The translations under genes and the position numbers were made by a program. DNA of 64,000 bases. Source: CAWJNF01 sp963844235. GTDB taxonomy: Bacteria > Actinomycetota > Thermoleophilia > Gaiellales > Gaiellaceae. The notes under the pieces are model-generated. The model was not told the origin of the DNA. It saw nothing but the letters and a program-made list of their open reading frames with translations, and searched no databases. Below are positions 7,706-17,048 of this stretch, in pieces (the stretch's first letter is position 1; the number at the start of each line of letters is the position of its first letter). The stretch covers positions 186,001 to 250,000 of the forward strand of contig CAWJNF010000006.1 of NCBI GenBank assembly GCA_963844235.1. Reading direction: 5' to 3'.

Positions 7706-8280
7706 CCGGTCTCGGCCTCCGCGAAGTTCTGCCAGTACCGGCTCGGGGTCGGTCCTGTCTGACCCTTGTACTTCGAGCCGAGCCCGCTGGCGCCGTAGGG
7801 CGACGCGGCCGCCTCCGTCATCTGTACGAAGGAGAGCTGACCGATCTTCATGCCGACGTAGATCGTGATCGGCAGGTTGGCGACGTTCGACAGCTCGAGG
7901 GTCACGTGTCCGTCCCATCCGGGGTCGATGAAGCCGGCGGTCGAGTGGATGAGCAGGCCGAGCCGTCCCAGGGAGCTCTTTCCCTCGAGCCTCGCGACCA
8001 GATCGTCGGGGAGCGTCACGCGCTCGAGCGTCGAGCCGAGCACGAACTCGCCGGGGTGGAGGATGAAGGGATCCGGATCGTCGATCTCGACGAGCTCGGT
8101 CAGGTCCTCCATCGGCTTCTTGACGTCGATGTACGGATACCGCGCGTTGCGGAAGACGCGGAAGAAGCGGTCGACGCGAACGTCGACGCTCGACGGCTGG
8201 ACGAGAGCCTCGTCGAAGGGCTCGATACCGATGCGCCCTTCGGCCACGAGCCGGCGGATCGTCCGGTCGGACAGGACCAT
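7702..8280 (-). CDS. dcd: dCTP deaminase, bifunctional DCD-DUT type
   Basis: The 192-residue enzyme converts dCTP towards dUMP for thymidylate synthesis. The conserved blocks QPSSVDVR, HPGEFVLGSTLE, GKSSLGRLGL, HSTAGFIDPGW and SNVANLPI are all present. The sequence closely follows the mycobacterial enzyme, which is reported to do both deamination and diphosphate removal, so a bifunctional role is inferred. The start is ATG 8280. The gene is divergent from the aminotransferase gene across a 29-nt gap containing TATAAG-like sequence, and it overlaps the downstream epimerase-like gene by 4 nt. Confidence 0.93.
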   Translation of the reverse strand: MVLSDRTIRRLVAEGRIGIEPFDEALVQPSSVDVRVDRFFRVFRNARYPYIDVKKPMEDLTELVEIDDPDPFILHPGEFVLGSTLERVTLPDDLVARLEGKSSLGRLGLLIHSTAGFIDPGWDGHVTLELSNVANLPITIYVGMKIGQLSFVQMTEAAASPYGASGLGSKYKGQTGPTPSRYWQNFAEAETG

Positions 8281-8309
8281 CGGGCCAACGATATAAGCTC
8301 ATTCGAGGC

Positions 8310-9632
8310 GTGGTACGCAGTCGGACGATCGCGCTCCGGACGGAGATCCCGGGGCCACGGTCTCGGGAGATCCTCGAGCGCAAGGCCCGCGTCGTTGCGG
8401 CACCGATCTCCGTGTACCTGCCGATCGTCGTCGACGAAGCGCGCGGTGCCGTTGTCCGGGACGTCGACGGCAACTCCTTCCTCGACTTCACCGGCGGGGT
8501 GGGGTGCCTGAACGTCGGCCACTCGTCCCCTGGTGTGGTCGCCGCTGCGGCCGAGCAGCTCGCGCGCTTCACCCACACCGATTTCACGATCCTGCCGTAT
8601 GAGAGCTATGTCGCGCTCGCGGAGCGCCTCGTCGAGCTGGCGCCGATTTCCGGACAGGTGCGGGCGGCGTTCTTCAACTCCGGCGCGGAGGCCGTCGAGA
8701 ACGCCGTCAAGGTCGCTCGCCTCGCAACGGGACGCCCGGCCGTCATCGCCTTCGACGGCGGCTTCCACGGCCGCACGCTGATGGCGATGACGCTGACGTC
8801 GAAGAGCCGTCCCTACAAGGCGGGCATGGGCCCGTTCGCGCCGGAGGTCTACCGCGTCCCCTACGCGAACCCGTACCGGGGGCCGGACGCGGCCGAAGCG
8901 CTGGCCGAGCTCGAGCGCGCGCTGACACTGCGGGTCGACGCCGAGTCCGTGGCCGCGATCGTCTTCGAGCCCGTCCAGGGCGAGGGCGGCTTCGTCGTTC
9001 CGCCGGTCGAGTTCGTCCAAGGGCTGCGCGCGATCTGCGACCGGCACGGCATCGTTCTCGTTGCCGACGAGGTGCAGACCGGTTTCTGCCGCACGGGGCC
9101 GGTCTTCGCCATGGAGCACTTCGGCGTCGAGCCGGACCTCGTGACCGTGGCGAAGTCGATCGGCGGCGGCTTTCCGCTCTCCGGGGTGCTGGGGCGGGCC
9201 GAGCTCATGGACGCGCCGCCGGATAACGCGATCGGCGGCACCTTCCCCGGCAATCCGGTCGCCTGCGCAGCCGGGCTGGCGGTGCTCGACGCTATCGAGC
9301 AGGAGCGGCTGCCAGAGCGTGCCGCGGCGCTCGGTGCCGAGATCCGTGCGCGTATGGAAGAGTGGTGGGAGCGCTACCCGGCCGTCGGCGACGTTCGCGG
9401 CCTCGGCGCGATGCTCGCGATCGAGCTGGTGCGCGATCGCGACACCAAGGAGGCTGCTCCCGACCTGGCGACGGCGATCGCCGAGGCTGCCGCTGCCCGT
9501 GGCCTGCTGCTCCTGAAGGCCGGCGTCCACGGCAACTGCATCCGCGTCCTCGTCCCGCTGGTGATCGGCGACGACGAGCTCGCCGAGGCCCTCGCGGTCT
9601 GGGACGAGGCGATGGAGGCGGTCCTCGGCTGA
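8310..9632 (+). CDS. gabT: Class III aminotransferase, GabT-like
   Basis: The 440-residue PLP enzyme belongs to the ornithine/acetylornithine/GABA aminotransferase class. The PLP lysine is in VTVAKSIGGG (about K282), with an upstream aspartate in VADEVQTG and the phosphate-binding NSGAEAVENA. The overall length and GFHGRTLMAMTLTSK block fit 4-aminobutyrate aminotransferase (GABA to succinate semialdehyde). Other omega-aminotransferases are possible because substrate residues cannot be judged by eye. The start is GTG 8310. No succinate-semialdehyde dehydrogenase gene is next to it. Confidence 0.85.
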   Translation: MVRSRTIALRTEIPGPRSREILERKARVVAAPISVYLPIVVDEARGAVVRDVDGNSFLDFTGGVGCLNVGHSSPGVVAAAAEQLARFTHTDFTILPYESYVALAERLVELAPISGQVRAAFFNSGAEAVENAVKVARLATGRPAVIAFDGGFHGRTLMAMTLTSKSRPYKAGMGPFAPEVYRVPYANPYRGPDAAEALAELERALTLRVDAESVAAIVFEPVQGEGGFVVPPVEFVQGLRAICDRHGIVLVADEVQTGFCRTGPVFAMEHFGVEPDLVTVAKSIGGGFPLSGVLGRAELMDAPPDNAIGGTFPGNPVACAAGLAVLDAIEQERLPERAAALGAEIRARMEEWWERYPAVGDVRGLGAMLAIELVRDRDTKEAAPDLATAIAEAAAARGLLLLKAGVHGNCIRVLVPLVIGDDELAEALAVWDEAMEAVLG

Positions 9633-9633
9633 C

Positions 9634-9662
9634 GTACGGGCCGGATCTCATCCGGCCCCTAC
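9634..9662. repeat. GTAGGGGC palindrome, CTCA-loop type
   Basis: GTACGGGCCGGAT and ATCCGGCCCCTAC flank a short centre (CTC). It directly follows the gabT stop in the convergent gabT/ddl gap. Confidence 0.8.
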
Positions 9663-9708
9663 ACCACCCTTGGGCCGCTCCGGTACCGGCGCCGCAGCCA
9701 GGACCGAT

Positions 9709-9733
9709 GTAGGGGCCGGATATATCCGGCCCG
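9709..9733. repeat. GTAGGGGC palindrome, right end truncated
   Basis: The left half GTAGGGGCCGGATA is intact. The right half ends at CCGGCCCG and runs straight into the ddl terminator hairpin. Confidence 0.75.
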
Positions 9734-9761
9734 CTGAACGACGGCTTCGGCCGTCGTTCAG
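9734..9761 (-). terminator. Terminator hairpin overlapping the ddl stop codon
   Basis: CTGAACGACGGC and its exact complement flank TTCG, giving a perfect 12-bp stem and a four-base loop. The ddl stop codon (9758-9760) lies in one arm. It would end the long minus-strand cell-wall operon. Confidence 0.7.
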
Positions 9762-10813
9762 TACCGCAGCCCGCCGCGGCGCTCGTGCCGTTCGACCGCG
9801 AGCTCGACCAGGCGGCGTAGCAGCTGCGCATATGAGACACCGGACGCCTCGAGCAGCTTCGCGTAGACGCTCGTCGAGGTGAAGCCGGGGATCGTGTTCA
9901 GCTCGTTGACGAGCACCTCGCCGGCGTCGCTGACGAACATGTCGACCCTGGCCATGCCCTCGCAGTCGCAGGCGACGAACGAGCGAACGGCGAGCTCCTG
10001 CGCGCGGGCGGCCTGCTCGGGGGTGATGCGGGCGGGCACGACGAGGTCCATGCCACCTTCGTCGTACTTGGAGGCGTAGTCGTACCAGTCGGCCTTGAGC
10101 GGAACGATCTCGCCGACCAGCGAGGCGAGGGGCTCCTCGTTTCCGAGCACGCTGCACTCGACCTCGATCCCCGACACGTACTCCTCGATCAGCACCTTCT
10201 CGTCGTACTCGAAGGCCAGATCGATTCCTCGCGCGAGCTCCTCCGCGGTGCGTGCCAGCGTGATCCCGACGCTCGAGCCGAGCCTGGCGGGCTTGATCAC
10301 GACGGGGAGCTCGAACGGGTGCTCGATTCGGTCGCGCGCTCGCGCGAGCACGGTGACGCTTCGTGTCACCGGGATGTCGTTGGCCCGCATGACCGCCTTG
10401 AAGAGGTCCTTGTCCATCGCCACCGCCGAGGCGGCGACGCCGGGGCCGACGTAGGCGACGTCGGCGAGCTCGAGCAGGCCCTGCACAGTGCCGTCCTCGC
10501 CGAACGGCCCGTGCAGGACGGGAAAGACGACGTCCACGGCTCCGAACGGCGCGACTTCGGCACCGGCGCGGGGAATCGGGGGACCGCCGGCGATGTCCGC
10601 CTCACCGCCGCGTAGGGGCCGGATATATCCGGCCCCTACCTCGGCAGGAGACGCTGTCGGCAGCGCCCATCGCCCCTCCCGGCTGATCTCGATCGGCACC
10701 GGGTGGTAGCCGGCCTCGCGCAGGCCCTCGACGACCGATCGGGCCGACGCGACGGAGATCTCGTGCTCGCTCGAGCGGCCGCCCATGAGGACGGCGACGC
10801 GGAGTCCGCTCAC
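9758..10813 (-). CDS. ddl: D-alanine--D-alanine ligase with repeat-derived insert
   Basis: The 351-residue ATP-grasp enzyme makes the D-Ala-D-Ala dipeptide for peptidoglycan. Visible blocks are GGRSSEHEIS, PVLHGPFGEDG, KPARLGSSVGI, EEYVSGIEVECSVLGN and the metal-binding NELNTIPGFT. The GTG start at 10813 overlaps a TGA at 10810-10812 that would end the kinase gene in its +1 frame; in the present sequence the two genes are in one open frame. About residues 58-68 (VGAGYIRPLRG) are encoded by a 28-bp palindromic repeat (10612-10639), which adds a loop to a variable region between the N-terminal domain blocks. Confidence 0.92.
   Translation of the reverse strand: MSGLRVAVLMGGRSSEHEISVASARSVVEGLREAGYHPVPIEISREGRWALPTASPAEVGAGYIRPLRGGEADIAGGPPIPRAGAEVAPFGAVDVVFPVLHGPFGEDGTVQGLLELADVAYVGPGVAASAVAMDKDLFKAVMRANDIPVTRSVTVLARARDRIEHPFELPVVIKPARLGSSVGITLARTAEELARGIDLAFEYDEKVLIEEYVSGIEVECSVLGNEEPLASLVGEIVPLKADWYDYASKYDEGGMDLVVPARITPEQAARAQELAVRSFVACDCEGMARVDMFVSDAGEVLVNELNTIPGFTSTSVYAKLLEASGVSYAQLLRRLVELAVERHERRGGLRY
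10612..10639. repeat. GTAGGGGC palindrome inside the ddl coding region
   Basis: This is a perfect 28-bp palindrome, half GTAGGGGCCGGATA. On the ddl strand it reads V-G-A-G-Y-I-R-P-L in frame. Two of its three frames lack stops, which explains how the gene tolerates it. Confidence 0.9.
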
Positions 10814-12799
10814 CCGTCCTCGTCGTCGGTCGTGGTTGTGGTCGTCGTCGTCGGTGTCTTCGGGTGGGGGCGGCGGCTCCGGCTCGGTGAACCGGCCGAC
10901 GAAGATCGTGACCGTGGCACCGGGCTCGACTTCACTGCCCTCGGGCGGGTCCTGGTTGAGCACGATGCCGTCCTCGTCGGTGCTGTTCGCCGTCAGATCC
11001 TGGACGTTCACCACGAAGCCCTGTCCCTGCAGCGTCGCGATCGCATCCCCCTCGCCGAGACCGAGCACGCCGGGAACGGATGTGAGCTCGGGACCGACGG
11101 AGACGACGATCACCACGGTCGCGCCCTTCCTCGCCTGTCCGCCGGGAGGATCCTGCGAGAGCACGAGGCCTGCCCCGACGTCGCTCGAGTTCGTGCTCTG
11201 CACCTCGACCTCGAAGCCCGCATCCTGCAGCGTCGCGGTCGCCGTCGCCTCGTCCTGCCCGACGACGTTCGGGATGTCGACGAGGTTCTCTCCCTTGGAC
11301 ACACGCAGGTCGACGACCGAGCCCCTGCTGACCTGCTCGCCGGGCTTGGGGTTCTGCGAGATGACGACACCGTCCTCGACCCGGTCCGAGAAGACCCGCG
11401 TGACGTTCCAGTCGAGGCCGGCCGCGGCGAGCTCCTGTGTCGCCTGCTCGAGCGGGAGGCGGGCGACGCCGGGCACCTCGACCTGCGGCACGCCGCTCGA
11501 GACGATGATGGTGACGGTGGTGCCTTGCTCGACGCGGTTCCCGCCCTCGGGATCCTGGTCGATCACCTTCCCCCGGTCGACCTGCTCGCTTGCCTGTCTC
11601 TCGGTCGTGACGCTGAACCCGTCGGCCTCGAGTCGCTCGACGGCTCGCTCCTCGACCAGCCCCTCGACGTTCGGGACCGCGACCGGCTCCGCCTCCTGCA
11701 ATCGCTCGTCGATCTGCTGGTAGACGTACCAGCCGGCGACGCCGAACGCGGCGAGCAGGAGGGCGACGACGATCCACGGCACGATCGACCGGCGCTTGCG
11801 CGGACGGTCGTAGGGGTCGTAGGGCGGCGGCCGCCGGCCGCTCCCCGGCGGCGGCCGGCCGGTCGCCGGAGTCTGGGGAGGCGTCCCGAGCACCTGGGTC
11901 GGGGCCGTGGACGCGCCGGCGAGCACGACGGTCGCCGCCTGCGCCGTCTCTCGCGACACCGGGAGACCGGCCTCCACGCGCGCGAGATCGGAGTCGAGCT
12001 CCTCCGCCATCTGGTAGCGATCGGCCGGGTTCTTGGCGAGGCAGCGCAAGACGACGCGGTCGAGATCGGCCGGGATGCCCGGCGCGGTGGCCGACGGCGG
12101 CCGCGGCGCGTCGTTCACGTGCTTCATCGCGATCTCGACGGCCGTGTCTCCCGTGAACGGCACCTCGCCGGTGAGCATCTCGTAGAGCACGACCCCGACC
12201 GAGTAGAGGTCGGACGCGCCCGAGACCTCGGCTCCCCGGGCCTGCTCCGGCGACAGGTACTGCGCCGTGCCCATGATGGAGCCGGCCTCGGTCATCTGCG
12301 AGGCCCCGGCGCGCGCGATGCCGAAATCCGTGACCTTGAGGCGCTCCTCGGGGCCGACGAGGATGTTGTGCGGCTTGATGTCCCGGTGGATGATCCCGCC
12401 CCGGTGGGCGAATCGCAGCGCCGAGAGGATCTGGCGCGTGTAGGAGACGGCCTGGGCGGGACGGAGACGTCCGTTCGCGCGGATCAGCTCCTTGAGGCTC
12501 CGTCCCTCGATCACCTCCATCGCGATGTAGTAGGTGCCCTCGGCCTCCCCGCGGTCGTAGATCGAGACGATGTTCGGGTGGGAGAGCGCGGCGGCCGACT
12601 TCGCCTCGCGACGGAAACGCTCGACGAAGAGGTCGTCAGTCGCGTAACGGTCGTTGAGGATCTTGATCGCGACGCGGCGATCGAGCTCGCCGTCCTCGGC
12701 GAGGTACACGTTGGCCATGCCGCCGACCCCGAGCCGGCGCAGGATCCGATAGCGCCCGTCGAACGTGCGGTCGATCAGGGTGTCCTGCGCCTGGGACAT
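10810..12799 (-). CDS. pknB: PASTA-domain Ser/Thr protein kinase, PknB-like; C-terminal frame uncertain
   Basis: This is a membrane receptor kinase for peptidoglycan fragments. The kinase domain (about 15-280) has the glycine loop GVGGMANV, K46, HRD-IKPHN with D140, DFG at 158-160 and SPEQARG. A Pro-rich linker is followed by one membrane segment (IVPWIVVALLLAAFGVAGWY) and four PASTA repeats outside the cell. In the present frame there is no stop before ddl, giving a fused 1013-residue product. Shifting by one base near the G-run at 10866-10870 gives a Thr-rich tail ending DDEDG and a TGA overlapping the ddl GTG. I take two genes with a one-base frame break as more likely. Confidence 0.88.
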
Positions 12800-12822
12800 G
12801 CGTGGTTCTTAGGCTAGATACT

Positions 12823-14292
12823 TCATCCGAGCACCGCTTCCATGATGGCGCGTGCGACGGGGGCGGCGGTGGCACCGCCCGTTCCCGCCTGATCGGAGAG
12901 AGCGACGGCGACGGCCACGCGCGGGTTGTCGACCGGCGCGAACGCGATGAACCAGGTGTCATTCGCGCCGGCTCGTCCGGTCTCCGCGGTGCCGGTCTTG
13001 CCGGCGACGCGAACGCCGGGAATCTGCGCGGCAGTGCCGGTGCCCGACTCGACAGCCAGCTCCATCATCGCGGCGAGCTCTGCCGCGGTCTGCCGGCTCG
13101 TCGCCTGCGAGAGCTCGTCGGGCTGCGTCTTCGTGAGGATCTCGCCGTCCGGCTTCAGGATCCGGTCGACGACGAACGGCTCCATGACGAGACCGCCGTT
13201 GGCGACACCGGCGGCGACCATGGCCATCTGCAGCGGCGTCGCGAGCAGCCGCTCCTGGCCGAAACCGAGCCGTCCCGGATCGACGGCATTCGGGTCCGTC
13301 GGGAAGAAGAGCTTGCCGCGGCGGTAGAGACCGCTCGCGACCCGCTCGTCCTCAGGCGTCTCGAGGGGCGGAACCTCGTAGAAGCCGAAACGCCGCGCCT
13401 GCTCGAGGATGGCCTGCGGCCCCAGGTCCTTGCCGATATCGCAGAAGACCGAGTTGATGGAGTTCTGCAACGCCTCGGTGAAGCTGACGTTGCCGAAGCC
13501 GCTGGGCACGCCCTGGTCGGAGTAGTTGAAGACCCGCTTTCCGTACACGACGCAGAAGCCGGGATCGTCGAACCGCGTCTCCGGCGTGTAGTCGCCCGAC
13601 TCGAGCGCCGCGGCTGCGGTGACGACCTTGAACGTCGAGCCCGGGATGAAGAGGCCTTGCGTGGCACGGTTCAGGAGCGCGGCCGGTCTGGGGCATGCGC
13701 CCGGCGTTTGCAGGACGGCGCGGAAATCGTCCTCGACGAGATTCGGGTCGTACGTCGGTGAGGACGCCATCGCGAGCACGGCACCCGTTCTCGGGTCGAG
13801 CGCGACGGCGGCTCCGCACGCGCCCCGCAGCTGCTCCGTGGCCACGCGCTGCGCCTCGGGCTGCAGGGTCAGCACGAGGTCGTTCCCCTCTCGGGTGAGG
13901 CCCCGAAACCGGTCGAGCGTTCGATCGACCACGGTGCTGAGGTTGGAGTTCGAGCCGGTCAGGAAGTCGTTCATGGACTCCTCGAGCCCGGCCCGGGCGC
14001 GTACGACGGTCGAGTAGCCGACGACGTGCGCGGCGAGCCCGTTCTGCGGATAGACGCGGAGGTAGAACGTCCGGCCCTGCGTCTGGCGGATCCGGTTCCG
14101 CGCCAGCACGGTGCGCCCGTCGGCGAGGTAGATGAGCCCCCGCTTGATCGTGAGCTGGCGAACGACGAGCGTTGGATTGCCGCGGCGCGCCTCGAGGTCG
14201 GGCGCCCGCCAGAGCCAGTAGGTCGTCGTCGCGACGACCGCCACGAAGAGCAGGCAAAGGACGATGAACAGCCTCCGGATCTGGACGTTCAC
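12823..14292 (-). CDS. pbpA: Penicillin-binding protein PbpA-like transpeptidase
   Basis: The 489-residue class B penicillin-binding protein crosslinks peptidoglycan. A single N-terminal membrane anchor (LFIVLCLLFVAVVATTTYWLW) precedes a dimerisation region and the transpeptidase domain. The active-site motifs are PGSTFK (nucleophile Ser), SIN in LQNSINSVF, and AGKTGTAE. The length fits mycobacterial PbpA/PBP2-like proteins. The GTG start (14290-14292) overlaps the rodA stop as GTGA. It sits between rodA/ftsW and pknB, the conserved actinobacterial order, so the SEDS partner is probably the upstream gene product. Confidence 0.93.
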   Translation of the reverse strand: MNVQIRRLFIVLCLLFVAVVATTTYWLWRAPDLEARRGNPTLVVRQLTIKRGLIYLADGRTVLARNRIRQTQGRTFYLRVYPQNGLAAHVVGYSTVVRARAGLEESMNDFLTGSNSNLSTVVDRTLDRFRGLTREGNDLVLTLQPEAQRVATEQLRGACGAAVALDPRTGAVLAMASSPTYDPNLVEDDFRAVLQTPGACPRPAALLNRATQGLFIPGSTFKVVTAAAALESGDYTPETRFDDPGFCVVYGKRVFNYSDQGVPSGFGNVSFTEALQNSINSVFCDIGKDLGPQAILEQARRFGFYEVPPLETPEDERVASGLYRRGKLFFPTDPNAVDPGRLGFGQERLLATPLQMAMVAAGVANGGLVMEPFVVDRILKPDGEILTKTQPDELSQATSRQTAAELAAMMELAVESGTGTAAQIPGVRVAGKTGTAETGRAGANDTWFIAFAPVDNPRVAVAVALSDQAGTGGATAAPVARAIMEAVLG

Positions 14293-15578
14293 CGGAGCCC
14301 CGCCGCCCTCGCGTTGACGCGGTTGGAGACGGCGAGCAGGAGCCAGAGCACGAGGAAGTTTGCGACGAGGCTCGAGCCGCCGTACGAGACGAACGGAAGC
14401 GTGATCCCCGTGAGCGGGATGAGGCCGGTGACGCCGCCGACGATGATGAACGCCTGGAGGGCGAGCGTGGCCGTCAGGCCCGCGGCGAGCAGCTTGGAGA
14501 AGCCGTCGTCTGCGAGCATGGCGATCCGAAAGCCGCGGTAGAGGAGCAGGACGTAGAGGAGGACGACGGCGGCGCCGCCCGCCAGGCCGAGCTCCTGCGC
14601 GATGCCGGCGTAGATGAAGTCCGTCTCGAGGAACGGTATGTACGGGTTGCCCTCGGGTGTGAGCAGCACGCCCCTCCCGAGCCCGGTGCCGAAGAGCCCG
14701 CCGCCCGAGATCGCGTAGATGGACTGCACGAGCTGGTAGCCGTCGCCGAACGGATCGCTCCAGGGGTGGAGCCAGATCGACACCCGGTCCTCGACGTGAG
14801 GAACGACGTGGTAGAGCCCGTAGGCTCCGAGCGCGAACAGCGCCGACCCGATCAGGACGTAGGCGAAGCGGCCGGTCGCCATGTAGAGCATGGCCAGGAA
14901 GACGGAGAAGTAGAGGAGGCCGCCGCCGAGGTCGTTCGTCTGGAAGAGAACGAGCATCGCGCCGCCCCAGATGACGAGCAGAGGCCCTGCGTGCCTGAGC
15001 GGCGGGAGCCCGAAGCGTCCCATGCCGCCGCCGAGGAGCTCCCGGCGATCGCGGAGGTAGCCGGCCAGGAAGATGACGAAGAAGACCTTCGCGAGCTCGC
15101 CGGGCTGGAAGGCCACGGGCCCGAGCTCGACCCAGAGCGAGGCGCCGTTGATCGTGGTTCCGAGCCCGGGGATCGCCGGCAGCAGGAGGAGCACGATCGC
15201 CCCCAGGCCGAGGATGTACTTGATGCCGTCGAGCTCGCGGTAGTCGCGGATCAGGATCGCGCACGCGGAGAAGACGGCCACGCCGACGACGAGCCAGAGC
15301 CCCTGGCGCAGCGCGAGGTCGGGGTCGACGCGGTAGATCATGGTCAGCCCGATCCCCGTCAGGAGCGCGACCAGCGGCATCACGTACGGGTCGGCGTGCG
15401 GGAGAACCGCGCGGGCCACGAGGTGCGCTGCCATGTACAGGCCGAGGAAGAAGGCGAGGTACGACAGCGACCCGGTCGAGAGGACGGACTTCTGCGCGAT
15501 GAAGACGCTGGCAAAGCCGAGCCCGGTCAGGATCCCGACGCCGAGAAGGTTGAGGAGCTCGCGGTTACGAAGGCTCAC
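14289..15578 (-). CDS. rodA: SEDS peptidoglycan glycosyltransferase, FtsW/RodA family
   Basis: The 429-residue polytopic membrane protein has about ten transmembrane segments. The SEDS signatures are visible: PGELAKVFFVIFLAGYL, the large extracytoplasmic loop with HPWSDPFGDGYQ and GGLFGTGLGRG, and the C-terminal PFVSYGGSSLVANF. It polymerises lipid II glycan strands in partnership with the class B PBP encoded next. By position in the fhaA-pknB cluster it corresponds to RodA rather than the division-specific FtsW. The downstream gene overlaps it by 4 nt. Upstream, a foldback element separates it from pstP. Confidence 0.92.
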   Translation of the reverse strand: MSLRNRELLNLLGVGILTGLGFASVFIAQKSVLSTGSLSYLAFFLGLYMAAHLVARAVLPHADPYVMPLVALLTGIGLTMIYRVDPDLALRQGLWLVVGVAVFSACAILIRDYRELDGIKYILGLGAIVLLLLPAIPGLGTTINGASLWVELGPVAFQPGELAKVFFVIFLAGYLRDRRELLGGGMGRFGLPPLRHAGPLLVIWGGAMLVLFQTNDLGGGLLYFSVFLAMLYMATGRFAYVLIGSALFALGAYGLYHVVPHVEDRVSIWLHPWSDPFGDGYQLVQSIYAISGGGLFGTGLGRGVLLTPEGNPYIPFLETDFIYAGIAQELGLAGGAAVVLLYVLLLYRGFRIAMLADDGFSKLLAAGLTATLALQAFIIVGGVTGLIPLTGITLPFVSYGGSSLVANFLVLWLLLAVSNRVNARAAGLR

Positions 15579-15751
15579 GGCTTCATCGTCTTCCCGGTCG
15601 AGCGGGCCGGACGGGCTGTGCGCCCACGACTCCGAACGGCGGAGGGTGCCGACGCCCAGGGCAGACCTCGCTGGCCGAATCCATGTATCTGATACGACGG
15701 CGTGCAGCCATGCCTGTTTGAGCCGGATCGGCCATTCAAGCCCGCCGGCGA

Positions 15752-15861
15752 CTAGTGGGGTGTCTCAGAACGTTCGACCGGTAACGCCTACTCAACCCCT
15801 TGCACCGGTCGGCGAAACTCCCCGACCGGTTCAGGTGCAACCTACGAGACACCCTACTTAG
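15752..15861. mobile_element. MITE-like inverted-repeat element between pstP and rodA
   Basis: The 110-bp element has ends CTAGTGGGGTGTCTC and GAGACACCCTACTTAG, which are near-complementary. A strong internal hairpin (15799-15840) pairs TTGCACC with GGTGCAA and CCGGTCGG with CCGACCGG. Its right end covers the pstP stop codon (15858-15860). Positions 15766-15812 match, in reverse, 40 of 47 bases at 37722-37768. It has no coding capacity. Confidence 0.65.
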
Positions 15862-17048
15862 GGAGTTGCTTCTTCCTCGTACGGGCGGATGCGAGCGATC
15901 GCGGTCTGCTCGCCGGTCAGGTCATGGTCGAACAGCTCCGCGCGCTCGGACGGCGAGAGCTGGACGGTCAACAGCCGGCTGACGTAGGTCTCCCGGTAGA
16001 GCTTGACGTCTCCGACGAGATCCCACGGCACGCCCTGGTAGACGGCCACACGGCCGTCCTGGGTGGCGCCGACGAAATGGGCCCGCGACAGGCCCCAGAG
16101 GGCAAGCGCGGCCAGTCCGACGAAGAGGGCGAGGACGGCCAGCAGGATGAGGATCCAGCGCTTCGTCCGTCGCGGCGGCGGCGGTAGCACCTCTGCCGTG
16201 CGCGGGGGCAACACGGCCCGCTCGACCACGGTCATGCCGCCGCTCGGCAGGGCGTCGGGATCGGACTCGGGCACGGGCTCAGGCATCACCCGGAAGCCCT
16301 CGAGTCCTGAGAGCGTGTCTTCGTCCTCACCCGCCTCGGCGACGGCGAACAGCACGACGGTGACGTTGTCCTCGCCGCCCGCCGCGTTCGCCTCGCCGAT
16401 CAGCCGCCGCGCCGCCTCCTCCAGGCTCGACGTCTCGGCGAGCGCTTTCCGCACGGGGTCGCTGCCGAGCATGGTCGTCAATCCGTCCGAGCAGAGGAGG
16501 TAGACGTCGCCGGCCTTCGCCTCCACGGAGAAGCTGTCGACGGTCACGGCCGCGTCGGTCCCAAGCGCGCGAGTGATCACGGAGCGCTGCGGATGCACCT
16601 CGGCCTCCTCCGGCGTCAGCCGGCCGGAGCGCACGAGGTCGGCGACGAGCGAGTGATCCTCGGTCAGCTGCTCCAGCACCTCGTCCCGGAACAGGTAGGC
16701 GCGCGAGTCGCCCACGTGGCCGACCGAGATGCGAGCCCCGGAGACCAGCGCCGCCGTGATCGTCGTCCCCATTCCCGAGGCGTGGGGATCGCTGGAGGCG
16801 CGCGCGTAGATGCGGCGGTTCGCCTCCTGGATGATCGACCTCAGCCGCGCTTCGGGGTCGAGCGAGTCGGCCTCGTGGTACTCGTGAAACGCCGAGGCGG
16901 CCAGGCGCGACGCGATCTCGCCGGCCTGCGCTCCCCCCATGCCGTCGGCGACGGCGAACAGCGGCGGGTCGCACACGAACGAGTCCTCGTTTCGCCGCCG
17001 GACGCGTCCTGGATCGGTGAGTCCGGCGACCTGGGCGAGCTTCATCAC
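15858..17048 (-). CDS. pstP: PP2C-family Ser/Thr phosphatase PstP-like
   Basis: The 396-residue phosphatase removes phosphate from Ser/Thr kinase targets and from the kinases themselves. Metal-binding PP2C motifs are present: VRRRNEDSF, VADGMGG, GHVGDSRAYL, LLCSDGLTTML and GGEDNVTVVL. A Pro-rich linker and one membrane segment (WILILLAVLALFVGLAALALWGL) lead to an extracytoplasmic tail of about 80 residues, as in mycobacterial PstP. ATG 17048 overlaps the fhaB stop by 4 nt. The stop codon lies within the end of the MITE-like element, so the original C-terminus may have been altered by its insertion. Confidence 0.93.
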   Translation of the reverse strand: MMKLAQVAGLTDPGRVRRRNEDSFVCDPPLFAVADGMGGAQAGEIASRLAASAFHEYHEADSLDPEARLRSIIQEANRRIYARASSDPHASGMGTTITAALVSGARISVGHVGDSRAYLFRDEVLEQLTEDHSLVADLVRSGRLTPEEAEVHPQRSVITRALGTDAAVTVDSFSVEAKAGDVYLLCSDGLTTMLGSDPVRKALAETSSLEEAARRLIGEANAAGGEDNVTVVLFAVAEAGEDEDTLSGLEGFRVMPEPVPESDPDALPSGGMTVVERAVLPPRTAEVLPPPPRRTKRWILILLAVLALFVGLAALALWGLSRAHFVGATQDGRVAVYQGVPWDLVGDVKLYRETYVSRLLTVQLSPSERAELFDHDLTGEQTAIARIRPYEEEATP

